DNA of 64,000 nt from Herbaspirillum sp. Lineage in GTDB: Bacteria; Pseudomonadota; Gammaproteobacteria; Burkholderiales; Burkholderiaceae_D. Shown here one piece after another: positions 19,788 to 29,501 of the stretch. Within the stretch, counting starts at the first letter, position 1, and the number at the start of each line of letters is the position of its first letter. A program made the translations under genes and the position numbers. The DNA is taken from positions 62,001 through 126,000 of the forward strand of contig NZ_JAGIBI010000002.1 of NCBI RefSeq assembly GCF_017744395.1, in the 5' to 3' direction. The notes beneath the pieces are model-generated. The model was not told the DNA's origin. It did not search any database and saw only the letters and a list, made by a program, of their open reading frames with translations.

Positions 19788-20315
19788 ATGTCAGCACCCG
19801 CCACATCATCACGCAGCAGCCTTTGGATCAAGATCGCCGGCCTGGCCGTGGTCGTGGCCATTGCCGCCTTCGCCTATTTCAAGATGAGCGCCGGCAACGC
19901 GGCGCCCGACGTCACCTTTACCCGGCTCGATGGCCAGCAGGTCGCGTTGAAGGACCTGCGCGGCAAGGTGGTGATGGTCAACTTCTGGGCCACCAGTTGC
20001 ACCACCTGCGTGGGCGAGATGCCGAAGATGATCGAGACCTACAACAAGTACAAGGAGCGCGGCCTGGACTTCGTTGCCGTGGCCATGAGCTACGATCCGC
20101 CGAACTATGTGCTGAACTACACCGAGACCCGCAAGCTGCCTTTCCAGGTGGCGCTGGATACGCAGGACAAGCTGGCCCAGGCCTTCGGCGACGTCAAGCT
20201 GACCCCGACCACCTTCGTCATCGGCAAGGACGGCAACATCATCAAGCGCTATGTCGGCGAGCCGCAGTTCGCCGAGCTGCACCAATTGCTGGAGAAGGAA
20301 CTGGCCAAGGCCTGA
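19788..20315 (+). CDS. TlpA-like membrane-anchored thioredoxin-fold protein
   Basis: The 175-residue protein has an N-terminal membrane anchor (about 11-29). A periplasmic thioredoxin/AhpC-TSA domain follows, with the redox motif WATSCTTCVGEMP near residue 68 and the cis-Pro segment LTPTTFVIGKDG. Such proteins reduce disulfides in apocytochrome c, Cu-centre assembly factors or other periplasmic proteins. The Thr-Thr between the Cys residues differs from the usual Pro-x pair. It is a single-gene unit between two terminators. Confidence 0.88.
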   Translation: MSAPATSSRSSLWIKIAGLAVVVAIAAFAYFKMSAGNAAPDVTFTRLDGQQVALKDLRGKVVMVNFWATSCTTCVGEMPKMIETYNKYKERGLDFVAVAMSYDPPNYVLNYTETRKLPFQVALDTQDKLAQAFGDVKLTPTTFVIGKDGNIIKRYVGEPQFAELHQLLEKELAKA

Positions 20316-20340
20316 ACCCGGGTTGTTCCGACCCTGAAAG

Positions 20341-20368
20341 AAAACGCCGGCAATCGCCGGCGTTTTTG
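20341..20368. terminator. Terminator between the tlpA-like gene and the chemoreceptor gene
   Basis: AAAACGCCGG (20341-20350) pairs with CCGGCGTTTT (20357-20366) around a 6-base loop and has five T. It lies between convergent genes and can act on both strands. Confidence 0.82.
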
Positions 20369-20411
20369 TTAGGGCGGCAGGGAGCCGCGCCGCATCCCAT
20401 GGCAAGCGCCG

Positions 20412-21977
20412 TCAACGCGCCGCGACGGCCGGCGTACCGTTTTCCAGCCGGAACACGCTGACCGCCTCCGACAGCGCCGTAGCCTGGTCCTGCATGGCCT
20501 TGGCCGCGGCCGCCGCTTCTTCCACCAGCGCGGCGTTCTGCTGCGTGGCCTGGTCGATATGGGTGATGGCCAGGTTGACCTGTTCGATGCCGTCGCTTTG
20601 CTCCTGGCTGGCCGCGGTGATCTCGCGCACGATGTCGGTCACGCGCGCCACGCTGGCGACCACTTCGCTCATGGTGGCGCCGGCCTGTTCGACCAGCCTG
20701 CTGCCATCATCCACCTGCTGCACCGAATCGTCGATCAACTGCTTGATTTCCTTGGCCGCCGAGGCCGCGCGTTGCGCCAGTGTGCGCACCTCCGAGGCGA
20801 CGACGGCGAAGCCGCGACCCTGTTCCCCGGCGCGCGCCGCCTCCACCGCGGCATTCAAGGCCAGGATGTTGGTCTGGAAAGCGATGCCGTCGATCACGCC
20901 GATGATGTCCGCGATCTTCTGCGAAGAGGCATGGATCGACCCCATGGTCGCCACCACGCGGCCCACCACGTCGCCGCCCTGTTGCGCCACTTCCGAGGCC
21001 GAGGTGGCCAGCTGGTTGGCCTGGCGCGCGTTGTCGGCGTTCTGCTTGACGGTGGAGGTCAGCTCTTCCATGGCTGAAGCGGTTTCCTCCAGCGAACCTG
21101 CCTGCTGTTCGGTGCGCGCCGACAGGTCCATGTTGCCGCTGGCGATCTCGCGCGAGGCGGTGTTGATGGTCTCGGTGCCCACGCGCACGCGGCCGACGAT
21201 GTCGAGCAGGTTGTTGTTCATGGTGCGCAGCGCCGCCAGCAGTTTGCCGGTCTCGTCGTTGGTGTCGCTGGCGATGTGGGAGGTCAGGTCGCCGGCCGCC
21301 ACGGTCTGGGCGATGTTGAGCGCCTGGTTCAGCGGCCGCGTGATGCTTTGCGTGAGCAGCCAGGCCAGTGCCGCGCCCAGCGCCAGTTCGATCAGCCCCA
21401 GTACCAGCAGCAGGTTGCGGCCGGAACGGTAGTTGCCGTTGATGTCGGCGGCGGCCTTGTCGATCAGCTGCTTCTGGAAGTCCGAATACCGCAGCACGCC
21501 GTTGGCGTAGGCATCCATCATCCTGACCAGTTCGCCGTCGGTCAGGGTGCGCGCCTGCTCGGCGTCGCCCGCGGCCTTCATGTCGAAGATGCGCTGGCGC
21601 ATGTCGCGGTAGCCGGCGCGCAGCTTGCCGACTTCATCGAACAGGCGTTTCTCGTCGGCGCTGGCGATGGCCGACTCGACGCGCTTCTGCAGTTTGCTGA
21701 TGTTGGCCGATTCGGCATCGATCTGGCCCTGGAAGAATTTTTGGAAGGCGGCGTCGTCGCTCTTCATCACCGCGAAGGTGCGCACGCCGTTGGTCTTGAT
21801 CGCCGCATGCCATTGCTCGGCATCGCGCTCTTTCTGCAGGGCGACGCTGACCATGTCTTCGGTGGCGTCGCCGATGTTTTCCAGGCGCCAGACCGCGATC
21901 CCCACCATCACCGCCATGAGCATCAGCAATGAAATGAAGCCGATGGCCAGGCGTACGCCTATCTTGAGATTTTTCAT
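20412..21977 (-). CDS. Methyl-accepting chemotaxis protein
   Basis: The 521-residue transmembrane chemoreceptor has a membrane helix at about 9-31 and a periplasmic four-helix-bundle type sensor (about 32-190). A second helix (about 190-212), a HAMP domain and the cytoplasmic signalling hairpin follow. The tip motif [20 protein letters not shown] and [19 protein letters not shown] are standard for CheA/CheW coupling. The C-terminus ([10 protein letters not shown]) has no CheR-docking pentapeptide. GAGGGAGAC precedes the ATG. It is a lone gene with no che genes nearby. The ligand is unknown. Confidence 0.94.
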   Translation of the reverse strand: MKNLKIGVRLAIGFISLLMLMAVMVGIAVWRLENIGDATEDMVSVALQKERDAEQWHAAIKTNGVRTFAVMKSDDAAFQKFFQGQIDAESANISKLQKRVESAIASADEKRLFDEVGKLRAGYRDMRQRIFDMKAAGDAEQARTLTDGELVRMMDAYANGVLRYSDFQKQLIDKAAADINGNYRSGRNLLLVLGLIELALGAALAWLLTQSITRPLNQALNIAQTVAAGDLTSHIASDTNDETGKLLAALRTMNNNLLDIVGRVRVGTETINTASREIASGNMDLSARTEQQAGSLEETASAMEELTSTVKQNADNARQANQLATSASEVAQQGGDVVGRVVATMGSIHASSQKIADIIGVIDGIAFQTNILALNAAVEAARAGEQGRGFAVVASEVRTLAQRAASAAKEIKQLIDDSVQQVDDGSRLVEQAGATMSEVVASVARVTDIVREITAASQEQSDGIEQVNLAITHIDQATQQNAALVEEAAAAAKAMQDQATALSEAVSVFRLENGTPAVAAR

Positions 21978-22169
21978 CCCTGTCTCCCTCGTGTTGCGGC
22001 CCTTGTTCTTGTCGTTTGGTGCGGGCCGGTCGATTATGGCGCGGGCAGCGTAACTACCGCATGTCGGTTTAGCGTAACACAGGGAGGCGTATTTGCGAGC
22101 GCAATAATCGTTGTGGCGCAATGCGGCAACACAGGAGGATGGCGCCGGGTAGCGGGAGCGGGAAGCGTC

Positions 22170-23084
22170 TCAATGCGCGTGCCGGCGCGCCGCCACTCCG
22201 CCGGGCAGCAGCACGCACAGCGCGGCGCAGAAGATCAGCGCGAATCCCCACAGGTCGGAGGCGTCCGGGCGTTCCCCCAGCAGGACGACGGCGCCGCAGA
22301 TGCCGACCACCGGCACCAGCAGCGTGCCCAGCGAGGCCACGCCGGCCGGCATGCGCGCCACGATGTTGAACCAGAGGAGGTAGCCCAGCGCCATGCCGAA
22401 CAGGATGTGATACCCCAGCGCCGCCAGCACTTGCGGCGCCAAGCCGTGCCAGTGCGGCCAGCCTTCGAAGCTGAGCAGGCCGGTCAGCGCCACCAGCGCG
22501 CCGATCAGTAATTGCCATGCGGCTACCGCCAGCGGTTCGGAGCGCAGTCGCGCCCACTTGGTGTAGACGGTGCCGGCGGCCCAGGTGAGCGCAGCCGCCA
22601 GCGCCAGCAGCACGCCTTGCGGCATGCCCTTGCCCAGCAGCGGCCACAGCAGGACGGCCAGCCCGCCGGCTCCCAGCAGCAAACCGCAGGCGCGCAGCCG
22701 GTCCAGCCGTTCGCCCAGCGCGATGCGGGCGAACAGCACCGACCAGAGCGGCATCGAATAGGTGATGATGGCCACGCGCGAAGTGGCCGCGCCGAGCTGG
22801 GCGAAGGTCAGGACGATGTTGAACACGGCCACGTTGAGCAGCCCGGCTACTGCGATATGCATGCGTTCGCGTCCCGAGCGGATCGCCAGTTGGCGTCCCC
22901 GCAGCAGGCCCAGCGCGAACACGGCGCAGGTCGCCGCGCTCAGGCCAATGCTGCGCAACGCCCAGGGCGAGACGCCCGACAAGGCCACCTTCACCGCTGG
23001 CCAGTTCAGGCCCCACAAGATGCCCAGCAGCACCAGCATGGCTTTGGACTGGCCGTGCTGGCCGGCCGGCGCGGCGCCGTTCAT
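22170..23084 (-). CDS. EamA/DMT-superfamily transporter
   Basis: This 304-residue protein has ten predicted membrane helices in two EamA repeats (LLGILWGLNWPAVKVAL and LAAALTWAAGTVYTKWA). Members export amino acids, metabolites or drugs. The ATG at 23084 lies 7 bases after the M81 gene stop. Another ATG at 23111 would overlap the M81 gene by 20 bases. Its place as the last gene behind two hydrolase genes suggests a transport step linked to the same pathway, possibly export of a by-product. Confidence 0.87.
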   Translation of the reverse strand: MNGAAPAGQHGQSKAMLVLLGILWGLNWPAVKVALSGVSPWALRSIGLSAATCAVFALGLLRGRQLAIRSGRERMHIAVAGLLNVAVFNIVLTFAQLGAATSRVAIITYSMPLWSVLFARIALGERLDRLRACGLLLGAGGLAVLLWPLLGKGMPQGVLLALAAALTWAAGTVYTKWARLRSEPLAVAAWQLLIGALVALTGLLSFEGWPHWHGLAPQVLAALGYHILFGMALGYLLWFNIVARMPAGVASLGTLLVPVVGICGAVVLLGERPDASDLWGFALIFCAALCVLLPGGVAARRHAH

Positions 23085-23091
23085 GGCCCGG

Positions 23092-24594
23092 TTACCAAAC
23101 CATATCCGCATCCAGCGGATAGATCGGACGGCGCACCTTCTTGATCGGGAACAGCCTGAGGTTGGCGCTGGTCGGCCCGCCGCTGTCCGAATCGCATTCC
23201 ACCAGGCCGCGGCTGATCGGCACGAATACCGGGCGGCAGTACATGCGCGACTTCAGGATCAGGAAGGATTGCGCCGCCGGATCCAGCCCGAGGCTGGTGA
23301 ACACGCCCAGGTCGTAGGGTTCGACGCGCTCCTCGGTCACCACGATACGGGCGCGCCCGATGTCGAGCAGCACGCTGCGTCCCATCTGTATCGTCGAGCC
23401 GGTATAGATCGGCCCGGTCACGGTGAACTTGCCGTCGGTGATCGCCGCCACCTTGCCGGTCAGCACCGGCGGCACCTTGGTGATTCCCTGTTGGGTCAGC
23501 GGCACCTTGTTGCCCACGGCCAGCGTGACGGTGGCGCCCAGTCCCGCTTCGACCATCTGCGCCACCGCTTCCGGGTCGCTGATAGGGCCGACCGCGATGC
23601 CGTCCAGCCCCGCCTCCAGCGCCGCTTCCAGCACATCCATGGTGTTGCAGGTGCCGCCCGACATCACGTTGTCGCTATGGTCCAGCAACAGCACCGGGCC
23701 GCTGCCGCCACCTTGGCTGCGCTCTCTGGCCTGCGCCAGCGACTGCTTCAGCGGCAGGCTGTCGTAGACGAAGTCGTCGCGCTCGGTCCACATCTGGCGC
23801 GCGATCTTCTCGGCCACGGCATCGGCCAGGATGTTGTCGTTCTCGGTGACCACCACCACCGACATGCCGGCATCGCGGAAGTCGGACAGCGGGAAGCCCG
23901 CCAGCACCGATACCGCCAGCACGCCATCCTGCCTTTCCGCCGCCTTCGCGGCTTCCACCGCGCGCTGCATGGCCGAGGCCGAGGTGTTGCTGGTCAGCGT
24001 GGCCGACAGCAGCGGCAACTGGCGCCAGGCGAGCAGGGGTTTGGATTTTCCATGCAGCAGGTCGACCAGCAAACGGCCGGCATGTTCGCCGGTCTCGTAC
24101 ATGTCGATATGCGGATAGGTCTTGAAACTGACGATGATGTCGGCGTGGTCCACCATCTTCTGCGTGACGTTGCCGTGCAGGTCCAGCGCCACCGCCATCG
24201 GCGTATCGGGCGCGACGCGGCGGATGCGTTCGAGCAGGGCGCCTTCGCCATCGTCGGCATTCTCGGCCACCATGGCGCCGTGCAGGTCGAGCATGATGGC
24301 GTCGCAGCCCTGTTCGATGGCGCGCACGATGCCGTCGCACATCACGGTGTAGGCATCGGCCGCCACCGCGGCGCTGGGATTGGCCCAGGCCGCCAGCGGC
24401 GTGACGATCTCGGCGCCGAGCCTTTCGGCGATGTCGAGGAAGGCGCCCATCGCGGTGCGCGCGCCTTTCTGGTCGCGGTAGGCGGCTGCGTCCCATTGCG
24501 GGGCGAAGGCATCGAGCGGCGTGGGAATCGGCGAGAAGGTATTGGTCTCGTGATTCATGCGGGCAATCACGATCTTTGCGATCTTCGGTTTCAT
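23092..24594 (-). CDS. M81 family metallopeptidase (MlrC-like)
   Basis: The 500-residue cytoplasmic protein opens with IVIARMNHETNTFSP, the conserved MlrC start. It also carries DLHGAMVAEN, DLHGNVTQKM (likely zinc His and Asp) and DHSDNVMSGGTCNTM. MlrC is the microcystin-fragment peptidase of Sphingomonas, but most family members sit in unrelated operons and their substrates are unknown. AAGGA five bases upstream favours the ATG at 24594 over 24600. It follows the M20 hydrolase by 8 bases, which suggests a shared substrate class such as amides or ureides. Confidence 0.9.
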   Translation of the reverse strand: MKPKIAKIVIARMNHETNTFSPIPTPLDAFAPQWDAAAYRDQKGARTAMGAFLDIAERLGAEIVTPLAAWANPSAAVAADAYTVMCDGIVRAIEQGCDAIMLDLHGAMVAENADDGEGALLERIRRVAPDTPMAVALDLHGNVTQKMVDHADIIVSFKTYPHIDMYETGEHAGRLLVDLLHGKSKPLLAWRQLPLLSATLTSNTSASAMQRAVEAAKAAERQDGVLAVSVLAGFPLSDFRDAGMSVVVVTENDNILADAVAEKIARQMWTERDDFVYDSLPLKQSLAQARERSQGGGSGPVLLLDHSDNVMSGGTCNTMDVLEAALEAGLDGIAVGPISDPEAVAQMVEAGLGATVTLAVGNKVPLTQQGITKVPPVLTGKVAAITDGKFTVTGPIYTGSTIQMGRSVLLDIGRARIVVTEERVEPYDLGVFTSLGLDPAAQSFLILKSRMYCRPVFVPISRGLVECDSDSGGPTSANLRLFPIKKVRRPIYPLDADMVW

Positions 24595-24602
24595 GGACAT
24601 CC

Positions 24603-25862
24603 TTAGTCGTTGACTACGCCGGCGCTGGCCAGCATGGCCTGCAGCAGCACGTTGCAGCCGGCTTCCAGGTGTTCCGGCTTGGCGTCTTCGATCTCGTTGT
24701 GCGATACGCCGTCCTTGCACGGCACGAAGATCATTCCCGACGGCGCCAGGCGCGCGGTGTAGATGGCGTCATGGCCGGCGCCGGAGACCACGTCCATGGT
24801 CTTGTAGCCGAGCGCGCCGGCGGCCGCGCGCACATTGCCTACGCAGTCCGGATGGAAGGGGCAGGGCGGGTAATAGGACACGCGCTCCAGCTCGATCTTC
24901 AGGCCGGTGCGCTGGCGCGTTTCCTCGATGAAGGCCAGCATGTCCTGGTGCATCCTGTCGAGCAGTTCGTCGCTGACGTTGCGCAGGTCGATCGAGAACT
25001 TCACCTGGCCCGGGATCACGTTGCGGCTGTTGGGCATCACCTGCACCGAACCGACCGTGCCGCGCCCGTAGGGCGGATAGCGGTTGGCGATGGCCACCGT
25101 CTCCTGCATGATGTAAGTCGAGACCTGCAGCGCATCCTTGCGGATGGCCATCGGCGTCGGGCCGGCGTGCGATTCGAAACCGGTCACCGTGCAGTCGTAC
25201 CACGACAGCCCCAGCACCGCCGGCACCACGCCGATCACGGTGTCGGCGTTTTCCAGCACCGGCCCCTGCTCGATGTGCGCCTCGTAGTAGGCGCCGATGG
25301 GATGGTCGCCGCATTTCTGCTCGCCGATGTAGCCGATGCGCGCCAGCTCGTCCTTCACCTTCTTGCCGTCGGTGTCGGTGGCGTTGTACGCATGCTCCAG
25401 CGTGAAGGCGCCGCAGAACACGCCCGAACCCATCATCACCGGCACGAAGCGCGAGCCTTCCTCGTTGGTCCACACCGCCACCTCGATCGGCGCCTCGGTC
25501 CGGATATTGTGCCGGTTCAGGGTACGCACCACCTCGATGCCGGACAGCACGCCATAGTTGCCGTCGAACTTGCCTCCGGTCGGCTGCGTATCGATGTGCG
25601 AGCCGGTCATCACCGGCGGCAGGTCGTTGTTGCGGCCGGGGCGGCGCATGAAGATGTTGCCTATCTGGTCCACCACCACGCTCATGCCTTCGGCCCTGGC
25701 CCACGAGGAGACCAGGTCGCGGCCCTGTTTGTCGAGGTCGGTCAGCGCCAGCCGGCATACGCCGCCTTTGGCGGTGGCGCCGATCTGTCCCAGTTCCATC
25801 AGCGAATTCCACAGGCGCTTGCCGTCGATGCGCAGGGTGTTTGTTTGGATTTTCATGTCCAT
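24603..25862 (-). CDS. M20-family Zn-dependent hydrolase (N-carbamoyl amino acid amidohydrolase / beta-ureidopropionase type)
   Basis: These enzymes remove a carbamoyl or related group from N-substituted amino acids. The 419-residue product has the di-zinc ligands in GSHIDTQPTGGKFDGNYGV (His and Asp) and TNEEGSRFVP (Glu pair), then YYEAHIEQGPVLE. It also has the dimerisation domain (GFESHAGPTPM) and a late His in GAGHDAIYTA. This is the hydantoinase/carbamoylase branch, not the peptidase branch, of M20. It lies directly behind the ABC transporter genes and a repeat element. N-carbamoyl-beta-alanine is a reasonable but unproven substrate given the mmsA and aminotransferase genes upstream. Confidence 0.9.
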   Translation of the reverse strand: MDMKIQTNTLRIDGKRLWNSLMELGQIGATAKGGVCRLALTDLDKQGRDLVSSWARAEGMSVVVDQIGNIFMRRPGRNNDLPPVMTGSHIDTQPTGGKFDGNYGVLSGIEVVRTLNRHNIRTEAPIEVAVWTNEEGSRFVPVMMGSGVFCGAFTLEHAYNATDTDGKKVKDELARIGYIGEQKCGDHPIGAYYEAHIEQGPVLENADTVIGVVPAVLGLSWYDCTVTGFESHAGPTPMAIRKDALQVSTYIMQETVAIANRYPPYGRGTVGSVQVMPNSRNVIPGQVKFSIDLRNVSDELLDRMHQDMLAFIEETRQRTGLKIELERVSYYPPCPFHPDCVGNVRAAAGALGYKTMDVVSGAGHDAIYTARLAPSGMIFVPCKDGVSHNEIEDAKPEHLEAGCNVLLQAMLASAGVVND

Positions 25863-25892
25863 GATGCTTTCCTTGTTGTCTAGTGCGGTGCA

Positions 25893-25986
25893 CCTTCGAT
25901 ACGGCCTGCGGCCTACTCAGGCCGAACGGTAGTCAAACATCCCACTACCGTTCGACCTGAGTAGCTGCGCAGCAGCGTATCGAAGG
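25893..25986. repeat. Large inverted-repeat element 1 (REP-like), between livF and the hydrolase gene
   Basis: Two arms of about 41 bases face each other around a 10-base loop. CCTTCGATAC (25893), CTACTCAGG (25913) and GAACGGTAGT (25924) on the left are matched in order by ACTACCGTTC (25944), CCTGAGTAG (25956) and GTATCGAAGG (25977). The spacers between these blocks differ. The same unit occurs again at 29366-29475. Confidence 0.85.
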
Positions 25987-25996
25987 CGCATCGTCG

Positions 25997-26697
25997 TCAT
26001 GCCGCCAGGTTCACGCCCAGGTAGCGGTCCTTCACGCCATCGTCGGCCAGGAACTCGGCATTGCTGCCGCTGTAGGCGATGCGGCCCTGTTCCACAATGT
26101 AGTGGCGGTCGGCCAGTTGCGTGCACACTTCCAGGTTCTGCTCGACCAGGATGATGGACATCCCGGTGGCCTTGATCAGCTTGATCTGCGCCACGATCTC
26201 ATCGACGATCACCGGCGCCAGGCCTTCCACCGGCTCGTCCAGCATCAGCACCTTGGGATGGGTCATCAATGCGCGCGCGATCGCCAGCATCTGCTGCTCG
26301 CCGCCGGAGAGCTGGCCGCCGCCGTTCTTGCGGCGTTCCTTCAGGCGCGGGAAGATCTTGTACACGTCTTCCAGGCCCCAGGCCGATTCCTTGCGCGCCG
26401 CCATCTTGAGGTTTTCCTCTACGGTGAGCAGCTTGAAGATGCCGCGATGCTCCGGCACCAGGCACACCCCGCGCGCGGCGATCTTGTAGGCCGGCAGGCC
26501 GCTGACCTGCTGGCCCTCGAACAGCACGCGTCCCTGCGCCGGCGGCACCACGCCGACGATGCTCTTCAACGTGGTGGTCTTGCCGGCGCCGTTGCGGCCC
26601 AGCAGCGTGACCACCTCGCCGGCGTCCACTTGCAGCGACACGCCTTGCAGGATGTGGCTCTTGCCGTAGTAGCCATGTACGTCTTCCACTTGCAGGA

Positions 26698-26701
<4 letters not shown>
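25997..26701 (-). CDS. livF: Liv-type ABC transporter ATP-binding protein (LivF-like)
   Basis: This 234-residue cytoplasmic ATPase belongs to a branched-chain-amino-acid/amide type importer. It has Walker A GRNGAGKTT near residue 37, signature LSGGEQQMLAIARAL, Walker B VLMLDEPVEGLAP and the switch His in SIILVEQN. The short C-terminus is typical of LivF. Its ATG overlaps the livG stop by four bases. The imported compound cannot be read from this subunit. Confidence 0.93.
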
Positions 26702-27461
<760 letters not shown>

Positions 27462-27465
<4 letters not shown>

Positions 27466-28457
27466 GAATGCTTCTCCTTGGCGGTGGCTTTGACGGCGCC
27501 CTCGGGTTTGGCCGGGCGCACCGCATCGACCAGTTTCATGGCCAGGCCAAACAGGCCCTTCTGCATGTACAGGCTGACCGCGATCAGCAGCAGGCCCAGC
27601 AGCATCAGCCAGCGCGGCCACAAGGTGGAAAGCCAGTTGCCGGCCAGCACGTAGAACGAGGCGCCCAGTACAGAAGCGAACAGGTTGCCGGTGCCGCCGA
27701 TGACGGTCATGATCAGGATGGCTTCGCTGGTGTGGTACTCGATGTTGGACAGCGGCGCCACGCCGGTCATCATCGCGTGCAGGCCGCCGGCCAGGCCGGT
27801 CACCGCGCCTGAGATCACGAAGGCGGCCAGCTTGAGCAGGCGGATGTCGTAGCCCACCGCCGAGGCGCGCGCCTCGTTGTCGCGCACCGCCAGCAGGGTG
27901 CGGCCCAGCACCGAATCGACCACCCGCTGCAGCAGCCAGAACACCAGCACGAACAGGACCGCCACCACCGTGTAGTACTGCCACGAGGTAGCGGTCGGCA
28001 GCAGCGTCTGGCCGAACACGGACAGCGGCGGGCGCGGGATGTCGAGCAGGCCGTTGTCGCCGCCGGTGACGTCCTTCATCGTGTAGGCGAGGAAGTAGAA
28101 CATCTGGGCGAAGGCCAGCGTCAGCATCACGAAGTAGGTGCCGCGCTGGCGGATCGAGAACCAGCCCACCAGCAGCGCGGCGATGGCGCCGCCCAACGCG
28201 GCCATGGCCAGCGCGGGCAGCAGCGGCGCCTTCAGGTGCAGCAGCACCACGCCGGCGGTATAGCTGCCCACGCCGAAGAAGATGCCCTGGCCGAACGACA
28301 TCAGCCCGGTATAGCCCAACAGCAGGTTGCAGCCCAGCGCGGCCAGCGCGAACACCAGCACTTCGGTGGCCAGCGTGCCGGAGGTCAGCGCCAGCGGCAG
28401 CAGCAGCGCGACCGCGGCGGCCAGCAGGGTATAGCGGAAATGCGCGATATGTTTCAT
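27462..28457 (-). CDS. livM: Liv-type ABC transporter permease (LivM-like)
   Basis: The 331-residue inner-membrane permease has about nine or ten helices. NLLLGYTGLMSFGQGIFFGVGSY (in two stretches around residues 44-68) is the conserved LivM segment, and DNEARASAVGYDIRLLKLAAF is the ATPase-coupling loop. The tail after residue 300 is Ala/Lys-rich. It lies between livH (10-base gap) and livG (4-base overlap). Confidence 0.92.
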
Positions 28458-28467
28458 GTGTTCCTCC

Positions 28468-29334
28468 TCACGCCGCGCCGGGCCGGCCGAGCAGGCCGTT
28501 GGGCCGCAGCAGCATGACCGCCGCCATGGCGACGTAGATCATCAGGTGCGCGCCTTCGGACCACACCGTGCTCATCACGCTTTGCACGATGCCGACCAGG
28601 ATGCCGCCGATCAGCGCGCCCCAGAAACTGCCCAGGCCGCCGACCACCACCACCACGAAGGCGATGCCCAGCGCCTCCACGCCCATGAACGGATCGGCGC
28701 CGCGAATGGGCGCGGCCAGCGCGCCGGCCAGCCCGGCGGTGGCCGCGCCCAGCGCGAACACCAGGCTGAAGATGCGGTTGATGTTCAGGCCCAGCAGCGA
28801 CACCATCTCGGTCGATTCGCTGCCGGCGCGCACGATGGAACCCAGGCGCGTGCCTTCCAGCACCCACCACAGGATCACCGCCATGACCGCGGTGAAGGCG
28901 ATCACGAACAGCCGGTACTTGGGATAGACGAAGCCGCCGGCCATCACCACGCCTTGCAGCAGGTCGGGCGGCGAGACGTTGTTGCCCAGCGGGCCCCAGT
29001 ACGAGATCACCGCCTCCTGCAGCACCAGCGCCAGGCCGACCGTGAACAGGATGTGGAAGTGGTGCGGCAGCGCATACACGTGGCGCAGCACGAAGCGCTC
29101 CACTACCCAGGCGAACAGGCCCACTACCAGCGGCGCGACCAGCAGCGACCACCAGAAGCCGATGCCCATGTCGGCGATCTGGAAGCACAGGTAGGCGCCC
29201 AGCAGGAAGAACGCGCCGTGCGAGAAATTGACGAAGCGCAACAGGCCGAACACGATGGACAGGCCCACCGCCAGCAGGAAGTAGAGCATGCCGATGCCTA
29301 TGCCGTTGGCGATCTGCAGCAGGTAGATATTCAT
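28468..29334 (-). CDS. livH: Liv-type ABC transporter permease (LivH-like)
   Basis: This 288-residue permease has about eight helices. MNIYLLQIANGIGIGMLYFLL opens it, VFGLLRFVNFSHGAFFLLGAY is the classic LivH segment, and GLNINRIFSLVFALGAATAG contains the coupling loop. The ATG at 29334 is preferred, and a GTG at 29349 is the alternative. A 167-bp gap containing repeat element 2 separates it from the binding-protein gene. Confidence 0.92.
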   Translation of the reverse strand: MNIYLLQIANGIGIGMLYFLLAVGLSIVFGLLRFVNFSHGAFFLLGAYLCFQIADMGIGFWWSLLVAPLVVGLFAWVVERFVLRHVYALPHHFHILFTVGLALVLQEAVISYWGPLGNNVSPPDLLQGVVMAGGFVYPKYRLFVIAFTAVMAVILWWVLEGTRLGSIVRAGSESTEMVSLLGLNINRIFSLVFALGAATAGLAGALAAPIRGADPFMGVEALGIAFVVVVVGGLGSFWGALIGGILVGIVQSVMSTVWSEGAHLMIYVAMAAVMLLRPNGLLGRPGAA

Positions 29335-29365
29335 GGAACCCCGTGACACTCAGTAATACACAATG

Positions 29366-29475
29366 ACCGTTCGGACTGAGTAGGCCCGAAGGGTCGTATC
29401 GAAGACTCACCGCCATGTTTCGCACGCAGTCGCGTCTTCGATACGCCGCTGGAGCGGCTACTCAGTCCGAACGGT
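29366..29475. repeat. Large inverted-repeat element 2 (REP-like), between the binding-protein gene and livH
   Basis: ACCGTTCGGACTGAGTAG (29366-29383) and GTATCGAAGAC (29396-29406) are matched by GTCTTCGATAC (29434-29444) and CTACTCAGTCCGAACGGT (29458-29475). The unit is the one seen at 25893-25986, but here the two copies face the other way (CGTTCGG outermost). Confidence 0.87.
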
Positions 29476-29492
29476 TGAGTAGCCGCTCCAGC
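29448..29492 (-). other. Perfect 17-bp stem-loop just after the binding-protein gene
   Basis: GCTGGAGCGGCTACTCA (29448-29464) is exactly complementary to 29476-29492 with an 11-base loop. It begins 10 bases after the binding-protein stop on the minus strand and has no U-tract. It partly overlaps repeat element 2, so two folds compete. Such a structure commonly protects the upstream message from 3' exonucleases and lowers downstream expression. Confidence 0.7.
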
Positions 29493-29501
29493 TAGAACGC
29501 A

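Noticed and set aside
21978-22120. TAAA-containing stretch before the first chemoreceptor gene considered as a sigma-28 promoter
   Set aside because: TAAACCGACATG is present, but no GCCGATAA-like element follows at the right distance.
22762-24606. A 614-codon plus-strand frame opposite the M81 gene
   Set aside because: It crosses two real genes on the other strand and has no recognisable domain.
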